Assembly (NCBI GenBank): GCA_035519535.1
Contig: DATIWF010000062.1
Location: forward strand, 1-64,000
Length of the DNA stretch: 64,000 bases
Direction: 5' to 3'
Source: DATEGZ01 sp035519535
Lineage (GTDB): Bacteria > Acidobacteriota > Vicinamibacteria > Vicinamibacterales > SCN-69-37
Below the pieces are notes generated by a model that saw only the letters and a program-made list of their open reading frames with translations, searched no databases and was not told the DNA's origin. Position numbers and translations under genes: made by a program. Of the stretch, positions 25,636 to 34,070 are shown piece after piece. Each line of letters opens with the position of its first letter. Within the stretch, counting starts at the first letter, position 1.

Positions 25636-26250
25636 ATGAGCCCGCGCCCGCGCAAGGTCACCGACGAGGAGCTGTTCGCCGCGGTCTACGCCGTGATGAA
25701 CCGCGTCGGCCCGGCTGGCCTGACGCTTGCCGCGATTGCCCGCGAGGCGGGCGTGACGGCGGCGGTCATCGTGCAGCGCTTCGGCTCGAAGCGCGGGCTC
25801 ATGCGCGCGCTCGCTGGGCAGGTGGCCGGGCAAGCCGGCGATCTGATCGCGGGGCTGGCGCGCCGGCACCGCTCGGCGCTCGCGGCGCTGCGCGCGTATG
25901 CGGACTGCCTGGCCGGGATGGCCAGCTCGCCGGCGGCGTTTTTGCGGAATCTCGCCTATCTGCAGATGGATTTGAGCGATCCAGTCCTGAGGCGGCACCT
26001 CGCGCGCCAGGGTCGGGCCACGCGGGCGGGCCTCTCGCGTCTCGTGCGTGCGGCGCAGCGCGCGGGCGAGCTGTCGTCGGACGCGCGTCCGGGCCAGATC
26101 GCGCGCACGCTCGAGGCCGTGATCGGCGGGTCGCTTCTGGCGTGGGCGTTCTACCAGGAGGGGTCCGCGGTGGCGTGGGTCCGCGCGGACGTCGACGCAG
26201 TGCTGGCGCCGTACCGGCGGTCGCGCGGCGCGGCCGGGCCGCGCACCTGA
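25636..26250 (+). CDS. TetR-family transcriptional regulator
   Basis: A 204-residue protein. The N-terminal helix-turn-helix is LTLAAIAREAGVTAAVIVQR followed by FGSKRGLMRALA (residues about 28-58), and the rest is a helical ligand-binding domain. The ATG at 25636 gives the normal N-terminus. The region upstream in frame overlaps the presumed operator. It is divergent from the DHFR-like gene and likely represses it and itself. Confidence 0.88.
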   Translation: MSPRPRKVTDEELFAAVYAVMNRVGPAGLTLAAIAREAGVTAAVIVQRFGSKRGLMRALAGQVAGQAGDLIAGLARRHRSALAALRAYADCLAGMASSPAAFLRNLAYLQMDLSDPVLRRHLARQGRATRAGLSRLVRAAQRAGELSSDARPGQIARTLEAVIGGSLLAWAFYQEGSAVAWVRADVDAVLAPYRRSRGAAGPRT

Positions 26251-26267
26251 CTCCGCGTGAGGTGCGG

Positions 26268-26285
26268 TAGAATCAAAGGTCGCCG
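26268..26285 (+). promoter_or_regulatory. -10 box of tadA
   Basis: TAGAAT at 26268-26273 lies 11 nt before the GTG, with no Shine-Dalgarno sequence between. This is compatible with a very short leader. Confidence 0.45.
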
Positions 26286-26758
26286 TGACCGCGCACGAGC
26301 CGTTCATGCGGGAGGCGCTTGCGCTGGCCCGGACGGCGGCCGAGGCCGGGGAAGTGCCCGTCGGCGCCGTCGTCGTCATGGACGGGGCCGTAGTGGGGCG
26401 CGGCCACAACGAGCCGGTCGGCGCGTCGGATCCGACCGCGCACGCGGAGATCGTGGCCCTGCGCGACGCCGCGCGCCACGTGGGCAACTACCGGCTCCCG
26501 GGCGCGACGATGTACGTCACGGTGGAGCCGTGCCTGATGTGCGTCGGCGCCATGATCCACGCGCGAATCGACACGTTGGTGTTCGGCGCGCCGGAGCCCA
26601 AAGCGGGCGCGGTGGAGTCGACGCAGCGCGCGCACGAGCACCCGGCGCTCAATCACCGGCTGACGGTGGTGTCTGGCGTGCTGGCGGGGGCGGCGCGCGA
26701 CCTGCTGCAGGAGTTCTTCAGGCAGAGGCGCGGGGCGGGATTGAAGATTGAGGATTGA
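26285..26758 (+). CDS. tadA: tRNA-specific adenosine deaminase
   Basis: A 157-residue deaminase with the zinc site His53-Ala-Glu55 and Pro-Cys83-Leu-Met-Cys86. TadA converts A34 to inosine in the anticodon of tRNA-Arg(ACG) so that it reads CGU/C/A. The residues flanking the HAE site (ASDPTAHAEIVAL) are those of TadA rather than cytidine deaminases. GTG start. The 3' end is a small imperfect repeat of GATTGA units near 26740. It is adjacent to tRNA-Ser. The window also carries remnants of a tRNA-Arg(ACG), its substrate type. Confidence 0.93.
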   Translation: MTAHEPFMREALALARTAAEAGEVPVGAVVVMDGAVVGRGHNEPVGASDPTAHAEIVALRDAARHVGNYRLPGATMYVTVEPCLMCVGAMIHARIDTLVFGAPEPKAGAVESTQRAHEHPALNHRLTVVSGVLAGAARDLLQEFFRQRRGAGLKIED

Positions 26759-26794
26759 AGATTGACGATCGCATCATTGACCTGAGCTCTCGAC

Positions 26795-26885
26795 GGAGAG
26801 GTACCGAAGTGGTCGTAACGGGGACGCCTCGAAAGCGTCTTGTCGGGTAACCGGCACGTGGGTTCGAATCCCACCCTCTCCGCCA
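26795..26885 (+). tRNA. tRNA-Ser(CGA)
   Basis: A 91-nt class II tRNA. The acceptor GGAGAGG (26795-26801) pairs with CCTCTCC (26875-26881), the anticodon arm is GACGC-CTCGAAA-GCGTC with anticodon CGA, and a long variable arm TTGTCGGGTAACCGGCA is typical of serine. The T arm GTGGG/CCCAC is followed by discriminator G and an encoded CCA. It decodes UCG. Confidence 0.95.
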
Positions 26886-26930
26886 TCCTTCGCTCACGCG
26901 AGCTACCGACGCGCGTGAGCTTCGGATGGC
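26882..26930 (+). repeat. Hairpin that includes the tRNA-Ser 3' end
   Basis: GCCATCC (26882-26888) pairs with GGATGGC (26924-26930). After a 3x3 internal loop, GCTCACGCG (26892-26900) pairs with CGCGTGAGC (26912-26920), leaving an 11-nt loop. The outer stem uses the discriminator base and CCA of tRNA-Ser. The same layout is seen at 4184-4239. Confidence 0.75.
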
Positions 26931-27098
26931 AAGCCACGCGAACTGCACGCGAGCTACCGACGCGCGTGAGCTTCGGATGGCGAGCCACGCGAGCGGCACG
27001 CGAGCTAACCGACGTGCGTGAGCTTCGGATGGCGAGCCACGTGAGCTGCACGCCAGCTACCGACGCGCGTGAGCTTCGGATGGCGAGCCACGCGAAGG
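26897..27098 (+). repeat. 51-bp tandem repeat, about four units
   Basis: Units start at 26897, 26948, 26999 and 27051. They share CGCGAGCTACCGACGCGCG and TGAGCTTCGGATGGCGAGCC with few differences; the third has one extra base. Each unit is itself partly palindromic. No gene is encoded. They follow tRNA-Ser directly. Confidence 0.85.
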
Positions 27099-27100
27099 AT

Positions 27101-27133
27101 GCCCTCCGTAGCTGCGAAGCAGCGAAGGAGGGC
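27101..27133 (+). repeat. Palindrome at the end of the tandem repeats
   Basis: GCCCTCC (27101-27107) pairs with GGAGGGC (27127-27133), with an inner stem GCTGC/GCAGC around GAA. It shares the CTTCG/GGATG vocabulary of the neighbouring units. The region 27134-27322 holds no gene I can support. Confidence 0.6.
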
Positions 27134-27322
27134 CCCAAGACAGCAAGCCAGCGAGCGAGTCCTCAACGCGCGAAGGATGCCAGGTCATCCAACAATGTCG
27201 TAGAGTTTCGCACCCAGCGAAGCCTGTTGGTTTGATTTCCTGCATACCCATCCGAGCGCGGAACGGATTCAGGCCCGAACTCCGCAGCGTGTGCTGGCCG
27301 ATGCCTTGCTCTGTCGGGGCAT

Positions 27323-27580
27323 ATGCCCCATCCACCGAAGCACTTCGTCTACATTCTGCGCAGCGTCGAGAGTCCCGATCGCAGGTACGTCGGAGTCAGC
27401 TCAGACGTCGCCTCGCGCTTGAGTGCGCACAACGCCGGACGGGATCCCTCGACAACTCGCTGGAAGCCCTGGTTCGTCGACGTCTGCGTCGAGTTCAGGT
27501 CCGAGCAACTGGCCTTGAGATTCGAGAAGTACTTGAAATCCGGGTCGGGTCACGCGTTCGCGAAACGCCACTTCACGTAG
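27323..27580 (+). CDS. GIY-YIG nuclease-superfamily protein (YhbQ-like)
   Basis: An 85-residue stand-alone GIY-YIG domain. FVYILRSVESPDRRYVGVSSD carries the YIL/YVG motif, SRLSAHNAG the conserved Arg and His, and FEKYLKSGSGHAFAKRHF the C-terminal signature with Glu and Lys. Such small proteins resemble the UvrC N-terminus, and their cellular DNA target is mostly unknown. It sits just downstream of the tRNA-associated repeats and directly before a mazF remnant. Start ATG at 27323. Confidence 0.88.
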   Translation: MPHPPKHFVYILRSVESPDRRYVGVSSDVASRLSAHNAGRDPSTTRWKPWFVDVCVEFRSEQLALRFEKYLKSGSGHAFAKRHFT

Positions 27581-27766
27581 TTCGTCGTTCGCGCCGGGGC
27601 GCTGCGCCAGATTCGATCGATCGACAAGCGCCGATTGAAGGCCAGGGTCAGCACGTTGATCGCAGACGAGATGGCGCGTATCGACGAAGCCCTCGCGATC
27701 ACGCTCGGCCTGCCGTCGTCGTACGCAATTCAGCGGGTTACGGCCTGGGACGCCCGGGCGCCTTGA
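27581..27766 (+). pseudogene. MazF/PemK toxin, C-terminal remnant
   Basis: In the same frame as, and directly after, the GIY-YIG stop, the sequence reads ALRQIRSIDKRRLKARVSTL and then ADEMARIDEALAITLGL. This is the C-terminal helix of MazF-type endoribonucleases, where residues after QxRxxDK are conserved. The N-terminal two thirds with the catalytic Arg/Thr region are missing and there is no start codon. It is a deletion remnant. No antitoxin fragment was recognised. Confidence 0.7.
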
Positions 27767-27838
27767 CGAGGGCCACCGGCACCCTGCTGGCGCAGGGACA
27801 CTCTGTCGGTGTGCAGTCCCTGTGCGGACGGGTCGGCT

Positions 27839-30304
27839 CTAGCCTTCTCTGAGCGCGACCAGCGGATCCACGCGGCTCGCGCGTCGTGCGGGCAGGAAGC
27901 TCGCGAACGCGGCGACGAGCAGGAGCGCGCCCGAGGCGACGAGAAAGCTCACCGGATCGCGCGAGCTGCCGAACAGCAGCGCGCCCATGTAGCCCGAGAT
28001 CCAGAACGACCCGGCGAGGCCGAGCACGACGCCGATCCCGACGAGCGCCATGCCCTGTCGCATCACGATGGCGAGCACGTGGCTCTGTGGCGCGCCGAGC
28101 GCCATGCGCAGGCCGATCTCCTTCGTGCGCTGGCCGACCGAGTAGGCCATCACGCCGTAGAGACCCACGCACGCGAGACCGAGCGCGAGCAGGCCGAAGA
28201 CGCCGAGCAGCGCCGCCCCCAGTTTCACGGCGAAGAGCGACTGATCGAGAATGCCGGCGACCGTCGACGCGTTCTGAATCGGCATGCGCGAGTCCATCTG
28301 CCGAATCTCGCGCTGGACCGTGCCCAGCACCGCCTCCGGCCGGCCCTCCGCGCGGATGTTCAGCACCATGGCGTCGTTCATCGCCTGCCGCAGCGGGATG
28401 TACGCGGCCGGCTGCGGCAGCTCGCCGAGCGTGACGTATTTCGCGGTCCGGGCGATGCCGATCACCTGCCGCAGGTCCTGCTCGGTGTAGAAGCGGAACC
28501 GCTTGCCGAGGGCTTCCTCGTTCGGCCAGTACTTGCGCGCCATCGTGTCGTTGATGATCGCCACCGGCATCGACCCGTCGCGGTCCGCGTCGGTGAAATC
28601 CCGGCCCTGCAGGATCGGCACGCCCATCGTCTCGAAGTACCCGATGTCGACGATGTTGGTCAGGGTGAGGATGCCGGAGGCCTGCTTGTCGTTCTCGCGC
28701 CCTTCGATGAACACGCTGCGCGAGATGCCGCCGAAGAGCGGCAGGTTCGCCGACCAGGACACGCTCCGGATGCCGCCCATCGTGCCGAGCCGCGCGTTGA
28801 CGTCGCGATAGAAGCGCAGCACGCGGTCGCCGGTGTAGCCGGCCTGTCCGGGGCTGACCTGCATGATCGCGGTGTGTTCGGTGTCGAAGCCCGGATCGAT
28901 CTGGGACGCGGCGCGGCTGCTGCGCAGGAACAGCGCGGCCGTGACGAGCGCGACGAGCGACAGCGCGACCTGTCCGACGATCAGCAGATTGCCGAGGCCG
29001 AACGTGCGGCGGCGCTGACCGGCGCTGCGGCTCTGGTCCTTGAGCGCGGTTACGACGTCCGCGCGCGATCCGGCCAGCGCGGGCGCCAGGCCGAAGATGA
29101 CGCCCGTGACGAGCGCGACGCCGAGCGTGTACAGAAACACGCGCATGTCCATCTGAGGATCGACGAGGCTGAACCCCAGGAACGGCGGCCGCGCCGACCA
29201 GATCAGATCCTTGCCCCACACGGCGAGCAGCAATCCGGCAGCGCCGCCCAGCAGGCTGAGCAGCACGCTCTCGGTCATCAGCTGCCGGAGCAGCCGCCCG
29301 CGGCTGGCGCCGAGGGCCAGCCGCATCGCGACCTCCTGCCGGCGCGAGGTGGCGCGCGCGAGCAGCAGGTTCGCCACGTTCGAGCAGGCGATCAGCAGCA
29401 CGAGGCCGACAATCACCATCAGCACGACGCCGCCCATGAGCAGCACGTCGCGAATGCCCGGGAAGATCGTCGCTTCCGCCAGCGCGCGGACCGAGGTCGT
29501 CCGCCCTTCGTTCGGCGTCGGATACTCCTGCTCGAGCGTCTTCGCGATCGTCGCGAGGTTCGATCGCGCCTGGTCGATCGTCGCGCCGGGCTTCAACCGG
29601 CCCGCGAGGCTGAAGATGAGCGCGCGCCGCTCGTCCAGCCAGTCGCGGAACTGCAGCGGCAGCACGCACTGATACATCATCGTCGGCGTCCAGCCGTCGG
29701 GGCCGAAGAGCGAGTTGACCCCGCGGAACCCGTCGGCCGCCACGCCGACGATCGTGAACGGCGTGCCGTTCACGCTCACGGTCTTGTTGACCACGTCCGG
29801 TGCGCCGCCGAACTTCCGCTGCCACAGGCTGTAGGAGATGACGATGACGGGCGCCGCGCCGGGCGCGCGATCCTCGGGCGGACCGAAGAAGCGCCCGAGC
29901 GCCGGCGTGACGCCGAGCGTGTGGAAGTAGTTGCCGCTCACCATCTCGACGAACACCTGCTCGGGCTCGCCGCCCATCGAAAAGCTCACCGGATTGGGGA
30001 ACGAGTAGGCCGCGAGATCCGAGAACACGCTGTTCGTGTCGCGGAAATCCTTGTAGTTCGGGTACGAGACCTGCAGGAGATTCGAGAACGGCGAGTTGTT
30101 CTTGGCGTCCACCGTGTAGACCGCGACGAGCTCCGACGGCCGGTCGACGGGCAGCGGGTTCAGGAACAGCGTGTTGACGAGCGTGAAGATCGTCGAGTTC
30201 AGGCCGATGCCGAGGCCGAGCGAGAGGACCGCCGCCGCGGTGAACGTCGGGGCGCGCAGGAACGTACGGAGCCCGAATCGAACGTCCTTCCACAGCCGTT
30301 CCAT
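27839..30304 (-). CDS. MacB/FtsX-like orphan ABC permease (ADOP family)
   Basis: An 821-residue membrane protein starting MERLWKDVRFGLRTFLRAPT, the standard opening of acidobacterial duplicated orphan permeases. Two repeats each have an FtsX-like permease: TM1 at about 20-40, a large periplasmic MacB_PCD domain, three helices at about 275-400, then a second set with three final helices around 690-810. The conserved ARATSRRQEVAMRLALGASR is present. There is no nucleotide-binding domain. Function unproven; they are proposed to work with MacB-type ATPases. It lies 73 bp downstream of a related gene. Confidence 0.9.
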   Translation of the reverse strand: MERLWKDVRFGLRTFLRAPTFTAAAVLSLGLGIGLNSTIFTLVNTLFLNPLPVDRPSELVAVYTVDAKNNSPFSNLLQVSYPNYKDFRDTNSVFSDLAAYSFPNPVSFSMGGEPEQVFVEMVSGNYFHTLGVTPALGRFFGPPEDRAPGAAPVIVISYSLWQRKFGGAPDVVNKTVSVNGTPFTIVGVAADGFRGVNSLFGPDGWTPTMMYQCVLPLQFRDWLDERRALIFSLAGRLKPGATIDQARSNLATIAKTLEQEYPTPNEGRTTSVRALAEATIFPGIRDVLLMGGVVLMVIVGLVLLIACSNVANLLLARATSRRQEVAMRLALGASRGRLLRQLMTESVLLSLLGGAAGLLLAVWGKDLIWSARPPFLGFSLVDPQMDMRVFLYTLGVALVTGVIFGLAPALAGSRADVVTALKDQSRSAGQRRRTFGLGNLLIVGQVALSLVALVTAALFLRSSRAASQIDPGFDTEHTAIMQVSPGQAGYTGDRVLRFYRDVNARLGTMGGIRSVSWSANLPLFGGISRSVFIEGRENDKQASGILTLTNIVDIGYFETMGVPILQGRDFTDADRDGSMPVAIINDTMARKYWPNEEALGKRFRFYTEQDLRQVIGIARTAKYVTLGELPQPAAYIPLRQAMNDAMVLNIRAEGRPEAVLGTVQREIRQMDSRMPIQNASTVAGILDQSLFAVKLGAALLGVFGLLALGLACVGLYGVMAYSVGQRTKEIGLRMALGAPQSHVLAIVMRQGMALVGIGVVLGLAGSFWISGYMGALLFGSSRDPVSFLVASGALLLVAAFASFLPARRASRVDPLVALREG

Positions 30305-30377
30305 CGGAGACCTCCGGGTCTACTGGAGAGTTGACGAGGTTCGGGGACCGTTGGTTCGGCGCCCCTGGGCGAGCCGC

Positions 30378-32774
30378 CTACTCGGTCCGGAGACTCGTGG
30401 CCGGATCGACCCTCGCGGCCCGCAGCGCCGGCACGAGCGCGGCGAGGCCGCCCGCCACGGCCAAAGTGACGGCGACCGTCGCGAGCGTGGCCGGGTCGGT
30501 GGGCTCGGTCGCGAACAGGAAGCTCCTGATCACGCCGGTGGCAAGCCAGGCGCCGCCCAGGCCCAGTACCGTGCCAATGATAATTGGCACCGCCGAGTCG
30601 CGCACCATCGCCCGCACGACCTGCGTCGGCCTGGCGCCGAAGGCCAGACGCACGCCGATTTCCGCGGTGCGCCGCGTCACCGAATACGCCGTCATGCCGA
30701 AGACGCCGACCAGCGCCAGCGCCAGACCAAGGCCGCCGAGCAGGCCGAGCAGCACCGTGCGTCGTCTCGGGTTCAGCACCGTCGTGCCGAACATTTCTTC
30801 GCTCGTCCGGATCCGTTCCACGAGCACGCGCGGTCCGAGGCTCTGCGCGAGCCGGCGCAGTTGATCGCTGAGCCCGGACGTCGAGTCCGTCGGCCGCATC
30901 ACGACCATCATCGCGGTGTTCAAGTCGTACTGCGTGATTTGCAGCGGGAAGAAGATTTGCGGTTCCTGCCGCGTGGACAGCGGGCCGCCGTGGCGGAGAT
31001 TCTGGATGACACCGATCACCATCCAGGGCCGCTGGTCGGGTCCGATCCGCGTGAACTCGCGCCCGACCGCCGAGCCGTCGAAGAAATTGCGCGCCGCCAT
31101 GTCGTTGATGACGACGCCGCGCAACCCCGAGGCGCTGTCCGTGTCTGTCGGCAACCGGCCGGCGAGAAGGACGGCGCCAATGGTCTCGAAATACCCCGGC
31201 GTGGCTCGGAACATCGTCGCACCGCCGCCCGTGGTCTTGCCCGCAACGTTGATGGACGAGAAGGTCGTGCCGGCGCCCAAAGTGAAGTTGTCCACGATCC
31301 CGGCCGAGGCGATGCCCGGCACCGCGCGGATCTGCTGGAGAAGCGACGCGTAGTACTCCTGGTGCACGGCGGGATTCTGATCGAGCGGCAGCACGTCCAT
31401 GACGACCAGTCCCGTGCGCGCGAACCCGAGATCGACCGCGGCGATGCGCATGAAGCTGCGGATCATCAGCCCAGCGCCGGTGACGAGGATGACCGCCAGC
31501 GCGACTTCGGCCGCGATGAGGAGCTGGCCCCCGCGTCGCGACAGCGCGGTGCTCCGCTGCCGGCCGCTGCGCGCGAGCACCGATCCGATCTGCACGCGTG
31601 ACAACCTGATCGCCGGAGCCAATCCAAAGAGCAGCGTCGTCGGCACCAGCAGCGCCGCGGTGGCGCCCAGCACCCAGAGGTTGAGCGCGACGGGGGAGTT
31701 CGCCGGCAGGGAGAGAGGAATGTTGGCGGCGATGCCGTCAAGCGACAGCCAGGCGAGGAGCACGCCGAGCGCGCCGCCGAGCAGGCCGAGGACCGTGCTC
31801 TCGGTGAGCAACTGGCGGATGAGCCTCCCGCGTCCGGCGCCGAGCGACGCGCGCACGGCCAGCTCCGACTGACGAGCCGCGCCGCGCGCGAGCAGCAGCC
31901 CCGCGACGTTGACGCACGCGATGAGCAGGATCAGCGCGACCGATCCCGCCAGGACGTTGATCGTCGTCCGGTAGTACCTCAGCTCGCCCTGCAGCTGGGA
32001 ACGCACCGACACGTGAGGGTTCCGCGTCTGCTCGCCGCCCGGCAGCGTCCGGATTGGCATCCGCGCAGACAGCCGCTCCTGCGCCTGCTCGATCGTCACG
32101 TCAGGCCGCAGGCGGGCCGTGACGCTTACCCGGCCCGTGCCGCGACGCGAGTACTCCGCGACCGGCGTCCGCAGAGGGAGACACACCGGCGTTCTCGCAT
32201 TGAATGAGGCCGGCAGCACGCCGATAATCGTGGCAACCTCGGTGTCGAACCGTACGGTTTGACCCACGACGTCCGCGCGCCCGTCGTAGTGGGACGTCCA
32301 GTACCCGTAGCCCAGCAGCGCGACCAGCGGCGCGCCGGGGTCCGTCTCCTCGCGCGTGAAATTCCGTCCGATGAGCGGCGTGACGCCGAGCATCGGCAGG
32401 TAGTCCTCGGTGAATTGCGTCACCGCGATCCGCTCGGGCTGGTCGCCGACGACGATCCGGCCGCGAAAGGCGCTGCCCGTGCCCGCGACCATCGCGAAGA
32501 TGTCGTCGGACTGCTGCCACAGCCGCATGTCCTCCATCGACGCGGTCGCGCGCGACACCCGGCCGTCGGGCATCGTCTCTTCCGGGCTCACGTCGACGAG
32601 CTGCTCAGGGTGCGGATAGGGCAGCGGCCGCAGCATGGTGGCGTCGATGATCGAGAAGATCGCCGTGGAGACGCCGATGCCGAGCGCAAGGGTGATGACG
32701 GCGACCAGCGACGACCCCCGCTGGCGAATCAGCTGGCGGAAGCCGTAGCGGACGTCCTGCAGGAATGCGTCCAT
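30378..32774 (-). CDS. MacB/FtsX-like orphan ABC permease (ADOP family), second copy
   Basis: A 798-residue protein starting MDAFLQDVRYGFRQLIRQRG with the same two-module layout as its neighbour: TM helix, MacB_PCD periplasmic domain, three helices with ARGAARQSELAVRASLGAGR, then a repeat ending with three helices. Identity between the two genes looks moderate by eye, so this is an old duplication rather than a recent one. No ATPase gene is adjacent. It probably shares a transcript with the solute-binding protein upstream (36-bp gap). Confidence 0.9.
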   Translation of the reverse strand: MDAFLQDVRYGFRQLIRQRGSSLVAVITLALGIGVSTAIFSIIDATMLRPLPYPHPEQLVDVSPEETMPDGRVSRATASMEDMRLWQQSDDIFAMVAGTGSAFRGRIVVGDQPERIAVTQFTEDYLPMLGVTPLIGRNFTREETDPGAPLVALLGYGYWTSHYDGRADVVGQTVRFDTEVATIIGVLPASFNARTPVCLPLRTPVAEYSRRGTGRVSVTARLRPDVTIEQAQERLSARMPIRTLPGGEQTRNPHVSVRSQLQGELRYYRTTINVLAGSVALILLIACVNVAGLLLARGAARQSELAVRASLGAGRGRLIRQLLTESTVLGLLGGALGVLLAWLSLDGIAANIPLSLPANSPVALNLWVLGATAALLVPTTLLFGLAPAIRLSRVQIGSVLARSGRQRSTALSRRGGQLLIAAEVALAVILVTGAGLMIRSFMRIAAVDLGFARTGLVVMDVLPLDQNPAVHQEYYASLLQQIRAVPGIASAGIVDNFTLGAGTTFSSINVAGKTTGGGATMFRATPGYFETIGAVLLAGRLPTDTDSASGLRGVVINDMAARNFFDGSAVGREFTRIGPDQRPWMVIGVIQNLRHGGPLSTRQEPQIFFPLQITQYDLNTAMMVVMRPTDSTSGLSDQLRRLAQSLGPRVLVERIRTSEEMFGTTVLNPRRRTVLLGLLGGLGLALALVGVFGMTAYSVTRRTAEIGVRLAFGARPTQVVRAMVRDSAVPIIIGTVLGLGGAWLATGVIRSFLFATEPTDPATLATVAVTLAVAGGLAALVPALRAARVDPATSLRTE

Positions 32775-32810
32775 GGTCAGCCTCCCGGATGGTGACAGCG
32801 TGCCTGAAGC

Positions 32811-33788
32811 TTACCAGACGAACTTGAAGATGCTGGCGGTCGAACCGCGGGGGTCCGGAATCTGCGATCCCGTGAGTTTGAAGTGGTCCGGCACGGCGGC
32901 CCAGTCGGTGTAGATCGTCCCGCCGAGGTAGAAGCGACCGCCCGTATCGGGCGGCGGTGCAGTCGTCGTGAGGCTGTACGCGTGCTGTGGCGCGGTCTTA
33001 CCGACCCTGTTGCTGGCCGGCACGTACTCCGGCACGCCGTCGCCGTCGACGTCCGCGAGAATCCAGTCGACGTGCAGGAGCTTGTGATACGTGCCGTCGA
33101 CGATCATGTCGCGCAGCTGGGCGTTGAACCGGCTGATGATCGATTCGGCGTCGGGCCGCGATTGCCGGATGGCCAGGTACAGCGGCCGCGTGATGAGCGG
33201 CTTTGCGCCCAGCTGCAGCCGGGCCTGCGCTTCCTTCGCGTAGTTGGCCAGCAGGTACTGGACGACGAGATCGTCCATCAGCGTGTAGTCCACCTGGCTG
33301 TGAAGCAGGAGCGTGAGGCTGTCTTCCTCGCCCTTGGACTTCACGAACGTCGGGCCCGCGCCTTCGATGTCGCCGTAGGCGTAGCCGCCGACGATCGCGA
33401 CCGTCTTGCCCTTGAGCGCGCTCCACGTCGTGGCGGAGACGTCCGCGCCCTTGCGCCCGACGAGAATCAGCCGGTTCTCGAGGTACGGCTGGGAGAAGAC
33501 GAGCAGGCGTTCGCGCTCCGGGTCTTTCCAGGCGGCCGCGCTGCCGTCGTACGCGGGGCTGAGCAGCGCGGGCGTGAACGCCGCCGGCTCGACAATCGTC
33601 GTGATGGTCTTGATGCCGACGCGACCGAGCGCGGCGTCGACCAGATCCGCGGCAAACCGCGGACGGCCAGGCTCGTTGGTGAACGGCGACCAGGCCGTCG
33701 ACACCAGCCGCAGCGGCGCGATCTGCGCTGAGACGACGGTCAGGCTTGCCACGAAGGCCGCGACGCCGACGGTCGCGCGGGTCACCAT
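32811..33788 (-). CDS. Family-3 extracellular solute-binding protein
   Basis: A 325-residue periplasmic protein with a signal peptide cleaved near TVVSAQ. The SBP_bac_3 fold is visible as PLRLVSTAWSPFTN, then VIAGGY-like VAIVGGYAYGDI and LLLHSQVDYTLMDDLV. A C-terminal acidic turn DVDGDGVPEY resembles a calcium-binding loop, which is an addition to the family. Ligands are usually amino acids or similar polar compounds. No matching import permease is next to it; the neighbours are orphan permeases, so a sensing role is possible. Confidence 0.8.
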   Translation of the reverse strand: MVTRATVGVAAFVASLTVVSAQIAPLRLVSTAWSPFTNEPGRPRFAADLVDAALGRVGIKTITTIVEPAAFTPALLSPAYDGSAAAWKDPERERLLVFSQPYLENRLILVGRKGADVSATTWSALKGKTVAIVGGYAYGDIEGAGPTFVKSKGEEDSLTLLLHSQVDYTLMDDLVVQYLLANYAKEAQARLQLGAKPLITRPLYLAIRQSRPDAESIISRFNAQLRDMIVDGTYHKLLHVDWILADVDGDGVPEYVPASNRVGKTAPQHAYSLTTTAPPPDTGGRFYLGGTIYTDWAAVPDHFKLTGSQIPDPRGSTASIFKFVW

Positions 33789-33797
33789 GACCCTATC

Positions 33798-34070
33798 TTA
33801 CCGCCCGTGCATCATCCTCCGGATGTCCGGCCAGAACTCCTTGAGCTCGTTCGCCACGCTGTCCCACATCGCCTGCATGCCCCAGCGCTCGAGCGTCGCG
33901 ATGGCCGTGCGCTCGTCCTCCGGGTAGTAGAGGTTCCCGACGTTGGCGACGACGAGCGTGCCGCCGACTTCGGAGATGTTGAACTGCGAGTGGCCCGAGC
34001 GTGATTTCGTCACCACGCTGCGGCTGGCCGCGTACGCGAGCCGGTTGAAGAAGCCCGTCGTGTGGCGATG
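33798..34070 (-). pseudogene. C-terminal remnant of a conserved acidobacterial protein
   Basis: The frame continues directly past the PhoD-like stop and reads TTGFFNRLAYAASRSVVTKS, then YYPEDERTAIATLERWG and ends KEFWPDIRRMMHGR. The tail resembles that of a common exported acidobacterial hypothetical family ending in EFWPD. Typical members are well over 200 residues, and only about 90 codons remain. A GTG at 34016 could start a 72-residue product, but the homologous reading begins upstream of it, so I treat this as a truncated gene. Family resemblance is from memory. Confidence 0.45.

Noticed and set aside
26897..27098. Possible CRISPR array
   Set aside because: The units follow each other without distinct spacers of constant length, and no cas genes are present. 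It is a plain tandem repeat.
27809..30334. Long plus-strand frame opposite the ADOP permease
   Set aside because: Antisense shadow of a well-supported membrane protein, with no recognisable domain.
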